Shown: in pieces, positions 53,002-64,000 of the stretch | How the letters are laid out: each line of letters begins with the position of its first letter | Numbering within the stretch: position 1 is the first letter of the stretch | Assembly: GCF_007565055.1 (NCBI RefSeq) | Contig: NC_044553.1 | Span: 124,828,978 to 124,892,977, forward strand | DNA: 64,000 nucleotides | Direction of reading: 5' to 3' | Origin: Rhinopithecus roxellana | Lineage: Eukaryota; Chordata; Mammalia; Primates; Cercopithecidae | Made by a program: the position numbers and the translations under genes | The notes under the pieces: model-generated | Told to the model about the DNA's origin: nothing | What the model saw: only the letters and a program-made list of their open reading frames with translations | The model's database searches: none

Positions 53002-53286
53002 GTCAGGCGCGGTGGCTCATGCCAGTAATCCCAGCAATTTGGGAGACTGAGGTGAATGGACCACCTGAGGTCAGGAGTTCCAGACCAGCCTGGCCAATAC
53101 AAAAATTAGCCGGGCATGGTGGCGCATGCCTGTAATCCCAGCTACTTGGGAGGCTGAGGCAGGAGAATCGCTCGAACCTGGGAGGCAGAGGTTGCAGTGA
53201 GCTGAGATCGTGCCACTGCACTCAAGCCTGGGTGACAGAGCGAGACTCCTTCTCCAAAAAACAAAAAAACAAAAAAACAAAAAAAC
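53002..53286 (+). mobile_element. Alu with internal deletion
   Basis: 'GGTCAGGCGCGGTGGCTCATG'. The stretch between 'CTGGCCAATAC' and 'AAAAATTAGC' is lost. (CAAAAAAA)n tail. Confidence 0.93.
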
Positions 53287-53808
53287 AAAGTTTCTTCCTT
53301 ATCTTCCTTACATGTGTGTTTCTATTGGTTTTTTTCTTGTTCTTTCTCATTGAGTCTTGTCTTTTCTTACGGCATTCCTAGTAAACTTTTATCTGCCTCC
53401 AGAGAGTATTGACTTTGACTTCATGGCACACAATTGGAGTAAGCGCAGATCACCTTCATCTGGTTTGGGACTAAGCTGGTTCAAAGCAGGTTTTAGTTTT
53501 TGTGACGGCTGGTCTATTTTTTATTCATTTGGACTCCTAGGGGTGACCCTTCTAGGGTCCCCACCAAGGTCCCATCTCCTTACTGGGACCCAAATTCTCA
53601 TTAGGTCATTTCAGCCCTGTGAGTGCCAAACATTCAGCTAGGGTCTCCAGCCTCTTAACTACCACTTCATACTCAGTTTCTTAGCCTCTTAGCCCTCTAC
53701 TGTTAACCAATCACCAAATGTCGGAAAAGCACTACAGACTGTCAAGGTCACCTTGGCCTGGTCACTCAAGTCCTGGCTGAGGTCTCCAATCACCTTCAAA
53801 CAGTTGTT
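53287..53808. other. Unique DNA; no gene
   Basis: A 94-codon plus-strand open stretch (53357-53641) shows no motif. Nothing assignable. Confidence 0.4.
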
Positions 53809-54115
53809 GGCCGGGTGCGGTGGCTCAAGCCTGTAATCCCAGCACTTTGGGAGGCCGAGACGGGCAGATCACGAGGTCAGGAGATCGAGACCATCCTGGC
53901 TAACATGGTGAAACCCCGTCTCTACTAAAAAAATACAAAAAACTAGCCAGGCGAGGTGGTGGGCGCCTGTAGTCCCAGCTACTCGGGAGGCTGAGGCAGG
54001 AGAATGGCGTAAACCTGGGAGGCGGAGCTTGCCATAAGCTGAGATCCGGCCACTGCACTCCAGCCCGGGCGACAGAGCGAGACTCCGTCTCAAAAAAAAA
54101 AAAAAAAAAAAAAAA
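53809..54115 (+). mobile_element. Young Alu (AluYR-like)
   Basis: 'GGGTGCGGTGGCTCAAGCC', 'AACTAGCCAGGCGAGGTGG' and 'GAGATCCGGCCACTGC'. GTTGTT flanks both sides. Confidence 0.94.
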
Positions 54116-54233
54116 GGTTGTTTTGGTGGGGGGCACATTTTTGTCCAGCTTCTGTAACTGCTTTTGTGGGGAGGCTAATCTATAACAAGCTACTCTGCCT
54201 TCAGTGAAAGTTGAAAACCTTCATCTGTCTTTT

Positions 54234-54525
54234 TTTTTTCTCTTGAGATGGAGTCTCGCTCTGTTGCCCAGGCTCCAGTACAGTGGCGTGATCTCTGCTC
54301 ACTGTAACCTCTGCCTCCTGGGTTCAAGCAATTCTCCTGCCTCAGCCTCCTGAGTAGCTGGGACTACAGGCCTGTGCCCCCATGCCTGGCTAATTTTTGT
54401 ATTTTTAATAGAGACAGGATTTAACCATGTTTTCCAGGCTGGTCTGGAGCTCCTGACTCAGGTGATCCACCCGCCTCGGCCTCCCAAAGTGCTGGGATTA
54501 CAGGCATGAGCCACTGCATCCAGCC
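54234..54525 (-). mobile_element. Alu with 12-bp target-site duplication
   Basis: CATCTGTCTTTT at 54222-54233 and 54526-54537. Confidence 0.95.
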
Positions 54526-54539
54526 CATCTGTCTTTTAA

Positions 54540-54700
54540 AAAATGTTTTTAATTTGAGGTATAATTTATCTTCAGTGAAATGCACAGATCTGGTATATAT
54601 TTTGATCAATTTGAACAAATGCATTACCCATGTATCCCGCCTCCTTTGAAGATATAGAACATTCCTATCATCCAGAAAGTTCTCCTGTGCTTTAACCCTG
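54540..54700 (-). mobile_element. Old LINE fragment (tentative)
   Basis: 'TTTGAGGTATAATTTATCTTC', 'TTGATCAATTTGAACAAATG' and 'GATATAGAACATTCCTATCATC' resemble antisense L1M 3' sequence. Weak. Confidence 0.45.
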
Positions 54701-56037
54701 TCGGGCACTCCCCCGGCAGCTGATGAACGTGCTGAGGACATTGGTACAGGATTCTGGCCTCCCCAAAAGAACTGCTTTGACAAACCTGCTTGCCTTACCC
54801 AGCACTAAGGATAAACAAACTGAAAATAAACACCCCTTCCTGGCCCAGCAGCCCACAGCCTAATATTTATACCCCAGCTCAGAAATGTCACTTGCCTGCT
54901 GGTTCACCCTCACTAGGGTGGCAGCTGCACAGGAGCAGCTGGGCTCACCCGTTAAACAAGAAGCCAATAGCTGGACAGTGACACTCAGACCCCAGCCTGG
55001 CAGAGCCTGGCTGAAAGCCCCCTTCTTTCAGGTCCCACTGTGGAGAGAGGGGGCGGAGCATACACAACTCTACTGCCCTCCTCATCCTTCAGCTGTGCTT
55101 CCTCCTGAGAGAGGGAGCTGTTCATTAATTTGGCCAAAGCCTTCTTGAGGGCTGTAGGTTTGACGGGCTGGGTGTGTGGGGGCCACTGTGCTAGAGAGAG
55201 AGGCTGGTGTGTCAGAAGGCAGCCACCTGGCCAGAGAAGGGTCAATGCCCTTGGTGACCTCCCTCCCCTGGCTGGACACAGCACCCTGCATTCTCCATAT
55301 GTGACTGCTCCCCTCAGAGCTGCCTCCAGGGGAGGGGTTCTAACCCTATGGGTGGGGACATTGTGTTAGTTTACAGTGGGCCATGGCTCCCTCTGACATC
55401 TCCAACTCAGAGGCAGTAGAGAGATGAGAAATTCCCTGCACCTCCTCCCTCAGCACCCACCTCTGCACACATCCACATACGGAGACCCTGACGTTGGTCC
55501 CTGGGAGTGCCGCCATCTGCGCCTCCTTTCCATGCCTGCAGCAGCCATGCCCACTCTCCAGACCCTCACCCTCCTGGCTCAGTAGAGGCTGCACTGCCCT
55601 GGGTCCTGCCACTACACCTGGGCCGCCGCACCCGTCCATTCCCCCAGTTGGGTTCTTATTTCCTCCAACAAGTAGGAAGCCTGTAAGGTCACCTGCTGAG
55701 CAAGCTGGGGGAGAGAGTAGGGTGGGGCTAGGAGGATGAGGAGGAGAAGCTTATGGTCGTGCTGGAGACTCAGTGGAGCAGAGTCTATGCAGGCCCATTG
55801 GCTGCCTAGACATTGGCGATCCCGCTCCCACCCTGGTTTCTTCTTTAACAAAATCATGACCTCATTAAATATTGGACACCTGTAAACCTCATGGATCCTC
55901 CTCCAGCCTCCCCGCTATGCATTGGTGAGTCTGAGTCAACTCTAGTCATTTCATTCCTCTGGACACTGATTGCCCGGGGCTTGGGCATGAGCTGCCTCTT
56001 CACCTGAGCCTGAGCCACAGGTGTCCTCTGTACCTAC
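54701..56037. other. GC-rich unique DNA; no complete exon recognised
   Basis: Probably former intronic or flanking DNA of the CHRNB4-like duplication. I looked for the next nicotinic receptor exon on the minus strand and did not see it. Confidence 0.4.
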
Positions 56038-56185
56038 CAACTGATGCACTGGGCCAGGGGGAGCTCCGTCTCAATGGAGATGAGCTGTGAGGAGCTGGTG
56101 GCTGGGCAGATCAGGTTGTTGTAACGGGTTTTGTTCAGAAGGTGGTCCATCAGCTTATGCTGGGCATGGGCCACGTGGCAGTCCC
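56038..56185 (-). pseudogene. CHRNB4: CHRNB4-like exon 2, isolated and decayed
   Basis: On the minus strand, an acceptor-like 'TTTACCCAG' (ending 56186) is followed by an exon translating as GDCHVAHAQHKLMDHLLNKT, then RYNNLICPATSSSQLISIE, then TELPLAQCIS, and a donor-like GTAGGTAC (from 56037). This matches exon 2 of the nicotinic acetylcholine receptor beta-4 subunit, the start of the extracellular ligand-binding domain. Many changes hit normally conserved positions, and the exon end seems one base short before the donor. I find no other receptor exon between here and either side of the window. Intact CHRNB4 forms acetylcholine-gated cation channels with alpha-3. This is a stray exon in duplicated DNA next to a golgin gene, not a working gene. 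Confidence 0.82.
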
Positions 56186-58162
56186 CTGGGTAAACACAGA
56201 GACATGCTGGACCCTTGAGCAGCTGTCCCCCACTGCAGCTGACAGCTACAAAGTGGGAGCTGAGAGGGCAAGGGAGCACAGGCACCCTGAGGGCCGGTTG
56301 AAGCAGTGAAGGCGCTGGCAGGCCTGGCTCTCCCTGGGGACTTCAAATGACATTCATGACAGAGCTCAGCTACCTCCTCCCATGCCACACCTCTTCCTCC
56401 TCCTCCTCCCTCGATCAATGAACAGCATTCCATGCTCCACACATCTGATACCAAACTGGGTGTCTCTTCCAGACTCCTCCCTTGGTTCATTCAAGTGGCC
56501 ACCAAGTCCTGTCTGTCCTCCCATCTCCACAGCTACAGCCATGTCCCTGCCTCCCCCGCCCTGTCCACCTTCTGGTCTCTCCACCTGCACTCTATCCCCG
56601 CCATCCATGTGCCATACAGTGGCAGACTGGTCTTTCTACAGCACACTGGACTAGCGCTCTTCCCTGCCCACAGCTCTCAGAGCTGGAGGTGGAGTTGAAA
56701 CTCATGATTTGGCATTCAGAGCTCTTTCCCCCTCGGCACTGGCTCATCTAGAGTGCTCACAATGCGGGGCAGGAGCCCCTGACTCAAATGTGGGTTTGGT
56801 GTACAACTGGGTCTGACGTGGTGATTTCCCTATGAAACAGGCCTACAGAGTGCAAGGTTTCTCCGAGACACCAAATGGAGGGTCCTGCTGGCAGCTGGCT
56901 CCTGGTCTGGAGCTTCAAGTAGAGATCTCAGTTCAGAGCCACATTCAATAGCCAGCTGAAATGCAGCCTCCTCCAAGGAGCCCCTGGAGCTTCCACAGCC
57001 TCCGATCTGCCCCTCTGCATACCCCAGATCTCTTGCCAAGTGGCGTTTGGGTCTCCATGTCATCTCCCTCTCATGTCTGGGAGTAAAGGTGAGGTGCAGG
57101 GACTTGAGCTTGTGTACTGTGGTGTCTTAACAGCGAATGTGTCAAGTAGAGCGGAGGCGGCTTGGAAAGAGGGAGACTCAGAGGACAGTGAAGGACATGT
57201 GACCAGGCGAGCCTGGGAGCAGGAAAAGAGATGAGAGTGAGCAGAGGAAACTGCTGGGGCAGGGGAGTGGATGGGAGGATCAGGGAATGAGGGGGCTGGA
57301 GAGGTGGGGTTGGGGATGCTGGCGAGGGGCTGCCTGACTCCCCAGGCTCAGGTGTTGGTTATATCCTCCCACAAGGGCCAGCTCACCTGGTCGCCCCAAA
57401 GCCCTCCCCCTGTGGGTGGTCCCAAAGGGCCCAGAACATGGATGACCCAATTGAGCAGGACAGAGGTGGACTCAGGTGGTGCTGGGCTGGACTCCTGGCT
57501 GTGAGAAGCAGCCGCCACCCTGCCCAGGGCGTCCACTTTCCAACTCGCTGCCCATCGGAGCAGATGCAATATTGGGCACCTTGTGAAACATGTTGCTAGC
57601 GTACCTCCTGACTGCTGCCCCTCCTGCAGAGTGCCCAGACTCTCCATTCCTATGGAGGCTTGGCCTAGGTTCTGAGTCCTGCCTTTCATACCTGGGGCTG
57701 CTACCTCAGAGGCCAGCTGCTTGAGTACCCTGGAAGCCTGTCTGTAGTCCCAGGCTACAGCTGGGTCCATCCCACAGCCCTTCATTAGTGCATCTATTTG
57801 GACTGACTGCTCATTTCATAGAGAGGGGTGTGTCTTGCCCCAGCCCATCTGGTGTGTCTAAGGAAGCTGTAGGGACAGAATCTGCAGCTCCCAGCCCCCA
57901 GCCCTCCAATGGTAGGAGAGGCTGGACCCCACATCTCTGCAGCTCCACCGGGCTGGTTTGAGTAGGTTCCCAAGTCCAGGGCTGCTCTGCAGGCTGTGGG
58001 GCTCATGCACCAGCTCTGAGCCCACCTGATGTGCTCAGGTTGTTCACCTTCAAGACTGTCCTGCCTCTCAGGCATTCAGCTGACCCCGAGGGCCTCTCCC
58101 TCATCTTGACCACCAGCTACGGGCTCTGACTGAGAGGTTCCCAGAACCTTAGACCATTTGGC
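56186..58162. other. GC-rich unique DNA; no gene recognised
   Basis: May derive from intron 1 of the CHRNB4 duplication. Overlapping open stretches on both strands have no motif. Confidence 0.4.
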
Positions 58163-58252
58163 CCAACCCCCCATTTCTCAGCTGAGGAAACTGAGACCAG
58201 AGAGGAAGCAACTTTCTCAGGGACCCCCAGCAAGTCAGAGGCAGAAATAGGT
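58163..58252 (-). mobile_element. MIR-like SINE
   Basis: 'CCATTTCTCAGCTGAGGAAAC', 'GAGACCAGAGAGGAAGCAAC' and 'CAGCAAGTCAGAGGCAG'. Confidence 0.75.
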
Positions 58253-59104
58253 CTAGGAGCCTCTTCTCAACAGAGGTTCTCCCCATCCCCTGAGCCTTTT
58301 TTAGTGCCTCATTAACTTCCCTGTAAGGAGACTGCCCTGCCGAGGCTGGAAATGGTGCTGTCCAGGGCGGTGTGTGCCCGTGACTGTGCCTGTGTTTGTA
58401 CTTGTGAGTGTGTATGGGGGTGGGGATGAGGGGTGGGAATAAACCGCAGGGATGCTGGGGCTGGAATGCACTCCGCCTCACCCCAAAAAGGGGTGCAGGA
58501 GAGCCCGGCCAAGCACAGCACATGCTTCCACTTTCCACTCTGCGGAATGCCTGTGAGGCCGGCTGGGCTCAGAAGACAAGGAACAGGCCTTTCCCCACAG
58601 ATGACAGGGGGGCCCAGGATGGGCGGAAGCTTCTGCTGCAGCTTTGGGGGTCACATCCCAGCCCACGGGCTGACAGTTAAGCAGAGAAGCTACCTCTAGG
58701 GGTCAGTCATGATCTAGTGATTCTTATGAGAAGGGGGCCTCACCAGCCTCTGTCCAGGGTCTTGTCTGGAAAAACTGCTCCCTGGCAGAAATGGGCTGAT
58801 AATTTGAGAGGAAGCCATAGCTGAAATTCTAAACTGTGTGAGTGTGTGTCCAGTTTGAAAAAGCATATCTGACTTCAACATTTATATTGAAAAAATGGAA
58901 AGCTATTCCCCTTGTTTTGGAATACAAACTACAGAAAGCAACAGTTAACAGAATCTTACTGGAAAGGTCAGATTCTGCATCTGGAAAGGCACAGTGACTT
59001 TCAACTGGGGTGTGTGTCCTTCACTGAGGAAGGGAAGGTGAGACTTATGTTTAGTAAAGGGCAGCTATGAATTTACCTTTTATAAAGAACTTGCCATATA
59101 CTAT
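58253..59104. other. Unique DNA; no gene recognised
   Basis: GC-rich in the first half, AT-richer near 58800-59100. A short TGTG/GTGTG patch lies at 58385-58420. Confidence 0.4.
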
Positions 59105-59272
59105 TAGTGCATTTTCAATCATGTCAGAATCACCCATGCCCATGTAAATGCAAGTTCCCAGGCTTCATTCCCGGAGATTCTGGTCCTGTGAGCCTAGGGT
59201 GGGGCCCGGAAATCTCTATGGGGTGGTGTAGGCTGCCCCAGGACCACACCTAAGAAACACTGCAACTGCCCC
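59105..59272. mobile_element. hAT-Charlie relic (MER5B/MER20-like)
   Basis: 'ATGTCAGAATCACCCATGCCC', 'GTTCCCAGGCTTCATTCCCGG', 'GGTGGGGCCCGGAAATCTC' and 'TAAGAAACACTGC'. Confidence 0.7.
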
Positions 59273-59289
59273 ACACACTTCCAAGTCCC

Positions 59290-59405
59290 CAAATACGTAG
59301 GCAGGCATCTCATCTCCATAGAACAGATAGGGAAACTGAGGTCCAGAGTGGGGAAAGAAATGGCACAGGGTCACCCAGCAAGTAGTAGCAGAGCCACGAT
59401 ACTCC
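59290..59405 (-). mobile_element. MIR-like SINE
   Basis: 'GATAGGGAAACTGAGGTCC', 'GCACAGGGTCACCCAGCAAG' and 'AGTAGCAGAGCCACGAT'. Confidence 0.75.
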
Positions 59406-60931
59406 CACTGCCTGCGGACACCATCTCTGATGACAGCTCCACCTCCCTACAGGAACCTTGCCTACCCCCACCCCTACCTCCTGCTGCCCCTATGGTGGGT
59501 CTCTGTCCAAGGAAGATGTAGCCCTGGTCCTCTAGACTGACTGGGGCTCAGAGGAAAAGCTTGGCCCAGAGTGTAGGAGCTAGAAGGGTCCTTGGAATTC
59601 AAGTGGGGAAATTGAGGCCCAAAGAAGGCAGTCCTCACATTTCAACTCTGGAGAAGGTCTGGGTCTCCTTCCTGAGTGGTAGGTTTGACTTCACCAGCCT
59701 GGCCCTCAGTCAAGCTGTCTGTCCAGGCCCGCCACACCTCCGGGTTGCTGAGCAGAGGCGGCGGTGCCATAAAACACGTTTCCTGGGAGATCCACCCCCA
59801 AAGCTCAAAACATTCCAGGCCTGGTGATTTGGGCAAGCCCCCTTCCCTCTCAGCCCGGTTTCCCCATCTCTACAATAGCTGTGTTGGAGACTTCTCTCTG
59901 TGACTGAGGTGCAGATGTTCTCCCAGGTGCCTACACCTCCCAGGTTGCTGGCTCCTCTGTGCCCACTCTTCAAGACAGCTCTTAGGTAAGGAAGGAGACT
60001 TGGCCCTATCGGGAGTAGGAGCTGGTGCCCCCCAGCCTCCCAGACCAGTGCGGATGACCCAGGCTGCCGGCAAAGCTGCTGCCCAGCCCACAGACACCGC
60101 CTGGGAGGGTGGCCCCGGCCCTCACAGCAGCTCTGAGAAGAGGCAGCCCTCACTTCAAAACTCGCAGAGCCACCCATGCCTTCCCTCAGCCCAAAGAGGC
60201 TTTTAGGAAAATGAATCATCTCAAGTTCAAACCCATGGGGTTGCTGAAAGACGAGACGGTACGGGGTGAGCTGGTGCAAGGGAGCGCGGCTCTGTGCAGA
60301 CTTTGCAGGGAGGGCACTTAGGAAAAGGGACTGGAGTCTGGGAGGCTAACCAGCTCAGGGTTAAAGGGAGGGGATGGAGCGGGAGTGAGCTGGCCTCATT
60401 CTCCCCCTTGGGCCTTTGAGCCTCAGGTGATTCAAGGGAGCAAACACCTCCTTTTCCCGACCAGGGAGTTCTCGCCACGTTTTGGAATCAGTACCATTCC
60501 CTTGGGGACTGGGGGGCAGCCCCAACCTCCAGACCTGGCTGGAACTGCTGCCTCAATTCTAGATCCAAAAGAACCTCTGGCAGCTTCTCCATCTCCCTCC
60601 CAGTCCAGCCTCACCTCCTGCCCCATGAGGGCCCCAACAGCAAATCTGACAACTGGAGGAACAAGGCAGGAAGAGCAGGGTCTGAGGGAGTGACTACCTT
60701 CAAAAGGCAGCTCTGCCACCTTCTCTCCAGGACTCTCAGGCTTGCTTTCATATTGCTCCCTCGACATCCTTTTACTATAATCTGGTGTGTTGACATATGG
60801 TCTTTAAAAGAAACAACACTGTTGACATGGAGCCAACTTCCCCTTTGGGATGGTTTGGAGAAGTTAGGGTTGAGCACATCCTCTCTTTGGCAGACTGCAG
60901 CAGTAGTAGGTGAGATATATAAAGTAAATAA
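59406..60931. other. GC-rich unique DNA; no gene recognised
   Basis: A 189-codon minus-strand open stretch (59710-60279) overlaps shorter ones on the plus strand. It shows no domain, signal peptide or family motif that I recognise. A short MIR-like piece ('GGGGAAATTGAGGCCC') lies near 59606. Confidence 0.4.
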
Positions 60932-61222
60932 AGGCCGGGCGTGGTGGTCACGCCTGTATTCCCAGTACTTTGGGAGGCTGAGGTAAGAGGATCACTTGAG
61001 GCCAGGAGTTCGAGACCAGCCTGGCCAATACTGCGACACTCCGTCTCTACTAAAAATATAAAAATTAGCTGGGCATAGTGGTGCACATCTGTAATCCCAG
61101 CTACTTGGGAGGCTGAGGCAGGGGAATGGCGTGAACTCAGGAGGCAGAGGTTGCAGGGAGCTGAGATCGGGCCACTGCACTCCAGCCTTGGCGAGCGAGA
61201 CTCCATCTTCAAAAAAAAAAAA
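60932..61222 (+). mobile_element. Alu
   Basis: 'GGCCGGGCGTGGTGGTCACG' (one base lost in GGCTCACG) to an A12 tail. Confidence 0.94.
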
Positions 61223-62439
61223 GTAAAAGACATTCGCAACAGACAGATTTAAAATATGAAGCATGAAAATAATTAAAATACCTCAATGCAGACGTGATGC
61301 ATTCCTCCAGCCTCATTTTTCTGCAGAAAACCTGCAACTGGACTGTCCCTTTCCAATGAATGAAGCAGTTCCATCTTGGGATTTGCCAGGCTGACAGAAA
61401 CAATGATTCATATTTACTGGTAACAGTTCAAGGAAGCAGCATATTCCGAATCACATGCTATTCTCTGCATTTCACAGGGGGTCAGTTTGAATGTGACAAG
61501 GAAACAACACATACTTCTTAAAGCAGGCACTTTTCTCTACCTGTACCCAATTTTTGTCTTATATTTTGTAATAAGTTCACTAAACGTATAACCACACAGT
61601 ACTCTTTTAATGTGTATTTTACTTGAATGATTATCACCTGAGGAAAATATCTACATGTTGGGGAAAAACAAGTAAAGATCAAGAGGGTATTTAAATTATG
61701 AGGATTTCCTCTGAGACCAGATTTTTAAGACAGTTGTATAATTTTGAAGGATTAGAGGCAGAACTGCCTCTAAATGTGAAGAAACCTCCTTTCACTCAGT
61801 AACTGAAGAAGGCTGCAAGGCCTTTTTCTCATGTATAACACTGCTTTCCGATTTCCCAAAACACAGGAATTTAAGAGCCAGATTCCTCTCGGAAGGAAAG
61901 TTATACACATGTATGAGGTTTAAACATAATCCTGTAAAAATATATCATTTAATAAAAGATGTGAAATAGCAAAATGAATACATATTTAAACAAGTTGTTA
62001 GATCTTAATGAAAAACACTTTAAACAGTATCTAGTATCACAGAGCATCAGCTAACAAAAAAAATGCTCCTTATCTGAAATTTTTGATAGCAAGAAAATTA
62101 AGGTGACACTATTTCATCTTATTTAAGATCATAAATTTGACACATCTTAAGTCAGTAGAGGGCAAAATTCAGCCTAAGATGGTCTTCTGCTACACTGCAG
62201 TCTATGTCACTGAAGTGTCCAAAGACTCTCATTCCCAATAGATGAATATATATACCCCAGTTCTGTGGACTCATTGTTACCATGTAATCCAAGTGGATTA
62301 CAACCCGGTACACAAATACGTGAATGTACAATTGAAACTAAATTGTAAAAAAAGAATACCTAATGCTTTCTAGATGTAATGTGCTCTGATATTTTCTATT
62401 TTATTTCAGTTTTTAAAAAATACTGGTACTACTCGCTAA
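61223..62439. other. AT-rich unique DNA; no gene
   Basis: No open frame of note, no RNA gene and no recognised repeat. Confidence 0.45.
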
Positions 62440-62530
62440 GCACCTAACTTGCAGATTTGTTGTGAAGATTAGACAGTTGGTGTAAAAAATAAATACACTG
62501 CCAGACAGTAGGTGCACAATAAATTCAGGC
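62440..62530 (+). mobile_element. MIR-like SINE end
   Basis: 'TTTGTTGTGAAGATTAGAC' and 'GCCAGACAGTAGGTGCACAA' followed by TAAAT, typical of a MIR 3' half. Confidence 0.7.
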
Positions 62531-62568
62531 CATTCTTTTTGTTAATGACATACAAAATGCTAACAACC

Positions 62569-62860
62569 AGCTGAGTATGGTGGCTCACGCCTGTAACCCA
62601 ACACTCTGGGAGGCTGAGGTGGGCAGATCACTTGAGGTCAGGAGTTCCAGACCAGCCTGGCCAATATGGTGAAACCCCATCTCTACTAAAAATACAAAAA
62701 TTACCTGGGCATGGTCACACATGCCTGTAGTCCCAGCTACGCAGGAGGCTGAGGCACCAGAATTATCTGAACCCAGAAGGCAGGTTGCAGTGAGCCGAGA
62801 TCGCACCACTGCACTCCAGCCTGAGTGACAAAGCGAGACTCTGTCTCAAAAAACCAAACC
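62569..62860 (+). mobile_element. Alu
   Basis: 'AGCTGAGTATGGTGGCTCACG' to a CAAACCAAAACC-type tail. A small deletion precedes 'CAGGTTGCAGTGAGCC'. Confidence 0.93.
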
Positions 62861-63080
62861 AAAATGAAAGCCACTAACAACCAACAAAACCATTGACCAA
62901 GCTACTCTTCCCTTCTTTGTATTTCTACTGTGTGTGCCATTTGCAATGGAAGTTCAATATAGAATCTATTTGTATTTTTAACAATTGTATTTCTTGCAAT
63001 CTAATAAATGAAAAAAAGAAAAGAACTGTAGATAGGGTCAGTGAACTTCAGCGTAATACGCACACTAAGTAGTTCTGGTA

Positions 63081-63391
63081 GCTGGGTGCTGCGGTGGCCC
63101 ACACCTGTAATCCCAGCACTTTGGAATGCTGAGGTGGAAGAATTCCTTGAGACCAGGAGTTCAAGATCAGCCTGGGCAACAAAGCGACACTGTCTCTACA
63201 AAAAAAAAAAAAAAAAAAAAATTAGCCGGGCATGGTGGCAGATACCTGTGGTCCCAGCTACTTGGGAGGCTGAGGTGAGAAGATCAGTTAGGCCCGGGAG
63301 GTGGAGGTTGTACTGAGCTGTGATCATGGCACTGCACTCTAGTCTGGACGACAGGGAGACCTTGTTTCAAAACAAACAAACAAACAAAAAG
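63081..63391 (+). mobile_element. Old Alu (AluJ-like)
   Basis: 'AGCTGGGTGCTGCGGTGGCC', 'GAATTCCTTGAGACCAGG' and 'GAGCTGTGATCATGGCACTG'. Long internal A run 63200-63220, tail (CAAA)n. Confidence 0.93.
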
Positions 63392-64000
63392 AAGCAGTTT
63401 CATCTATGAAACTTAAAATTATGCAAATACTGAGTTCAGATGTTCCTGAATTCTTCTTGACGCTGTCACTTCTGTAAAAGACAGGTCAGCTGGAGGTTCC
63501 TTGATAGGCATCCTAGCATCAAATACGGAACATACAGAAACGTGAGAGGAACAAGTTACAAGATGTCCAAGTGAAGTGAACTTGTCTATCCCATGCTTTA
63601 GTGATATTCATAACCTCTGGCCCTGAAACAGAAGTTCAGGCAATTCACATTATAGGAAACCTCATTGTAGTCGATTTTTCTCCATAACTTCCTTATCATT
63701 TGGCTCTAAGTGTGAGGAGAAAACAGTTTACTAGAATGACTGCTTCTTTTTCCTTTCAAGAGAAAACAAAATCTCTTTTCATATGTTAGAAAGATAACAA
63801 TGTCTTCACATATTGTAAAAATTAAGACTTTGAGGCTATATAGATTTATCTTATCTCAAGAGATGTGAACTGTTTTGAGAAAGAAAATATCACTTTTCAT
63901 TGTCTTTAGTTGGTTCCTAAAGCATAATTCTAGGAACAGGACAGAAAAAAATACAGTGATCTCAGTCAGAATTCAAAAATTCGGCTTCTTTAAAATGAAG
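63392..64000. other. AT-rich unique DNA; no gene
   Basis: Nothing assignable to the window end. Confidence 0.45.

Noticed and set aside
59710..60279. 189-codon minus-strand open frame
   Set aside because: No motif, signal peptide or family match that I can see. Lies in DNA probably derived from receptor-gene intron.

Overview
The window is nuclear DNA from a primate. It is packed with Alu elements, old L1, MIR, L2, MaLR LTR and hAT/Tigger relics, and it carries one golgin-family gene. Several Alus (about 14767-15016, 16448-16759, 35670-35992, 36150-36459, 37092-37396, 53809-54115) share changes I associate with the Old World monkey AluYR lineage ('GGCTCAAGCCTG', 'ACTAGCCGGGCGAGG', 'GAGATCCGGCCACTGC'). 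A macaque, baboon or related catarrhine monkey is therefore more likely than human. The gene families present (GOLGA6-like golgin, a CHRNB4-like exon) point to a region related to the human chromosome 15q segmental duplications.

Layout. 1-11.2 kb: Alus and MaLR/MLT1 LTR relics between unique DNA, plus a 42-bp tandem repeat at 8.4 kb. 11.2-12.1 kb: a processed pseudogene of ferritin light chain. 12-16 kb: Alus, L1 and LTR scraps. 16.2-19.5 kb: one old L1 in sense orientation, cut by five Alus. 20-23.5 kb: mostly unique. 23.5-28.4 kb: a MER5A-type transposon holds nested Alus, and the left arm of the inner Alu has expanded into about 32 near-identical CpG-rich copies of 129 bp. 28.4-41.5 kb: L1, MaLR, Tigger and hAT relics, Alus, and a 435-bp polypyrimidine tract.

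41.76-52.2 kb: a GOLGA6L-type golgin gene on the + strand, with a GC-box/CCAAT promoter and nine recognisable exons. The last exon is about 4.6 kb and encodes about 1,520 residues, mostly built from a 21-bp (seven-residue) coiled-coil repeat. Exon 2 carries a net frameshift and a stop relative to the family reading, so the locus may be a pseudogene or may use another start. Exon 9 contains four indels that cancel in pairs, giving arginine-rich inserts. Golgin exons downstream of the stop survive as relics (52.2-52.9 kb).

53-64 kb: Alus and GC-rich unique DNA. An isolated, decayed CHRNB4-like exon 2 lies on the minus strand (56.0-56.2 kb), as expected for a fragment of a segmental duplication.

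I see no tRNA, rRNA, CRISPR or complete intact protein-coding gene other than the golgin locus. Subfamily names and coordinates of repeats are judged by eye. The two most unusual structures are the Alu-left-arm VNTR and the golgin repeat exon, which is open over long stretches in several frames on both strands.
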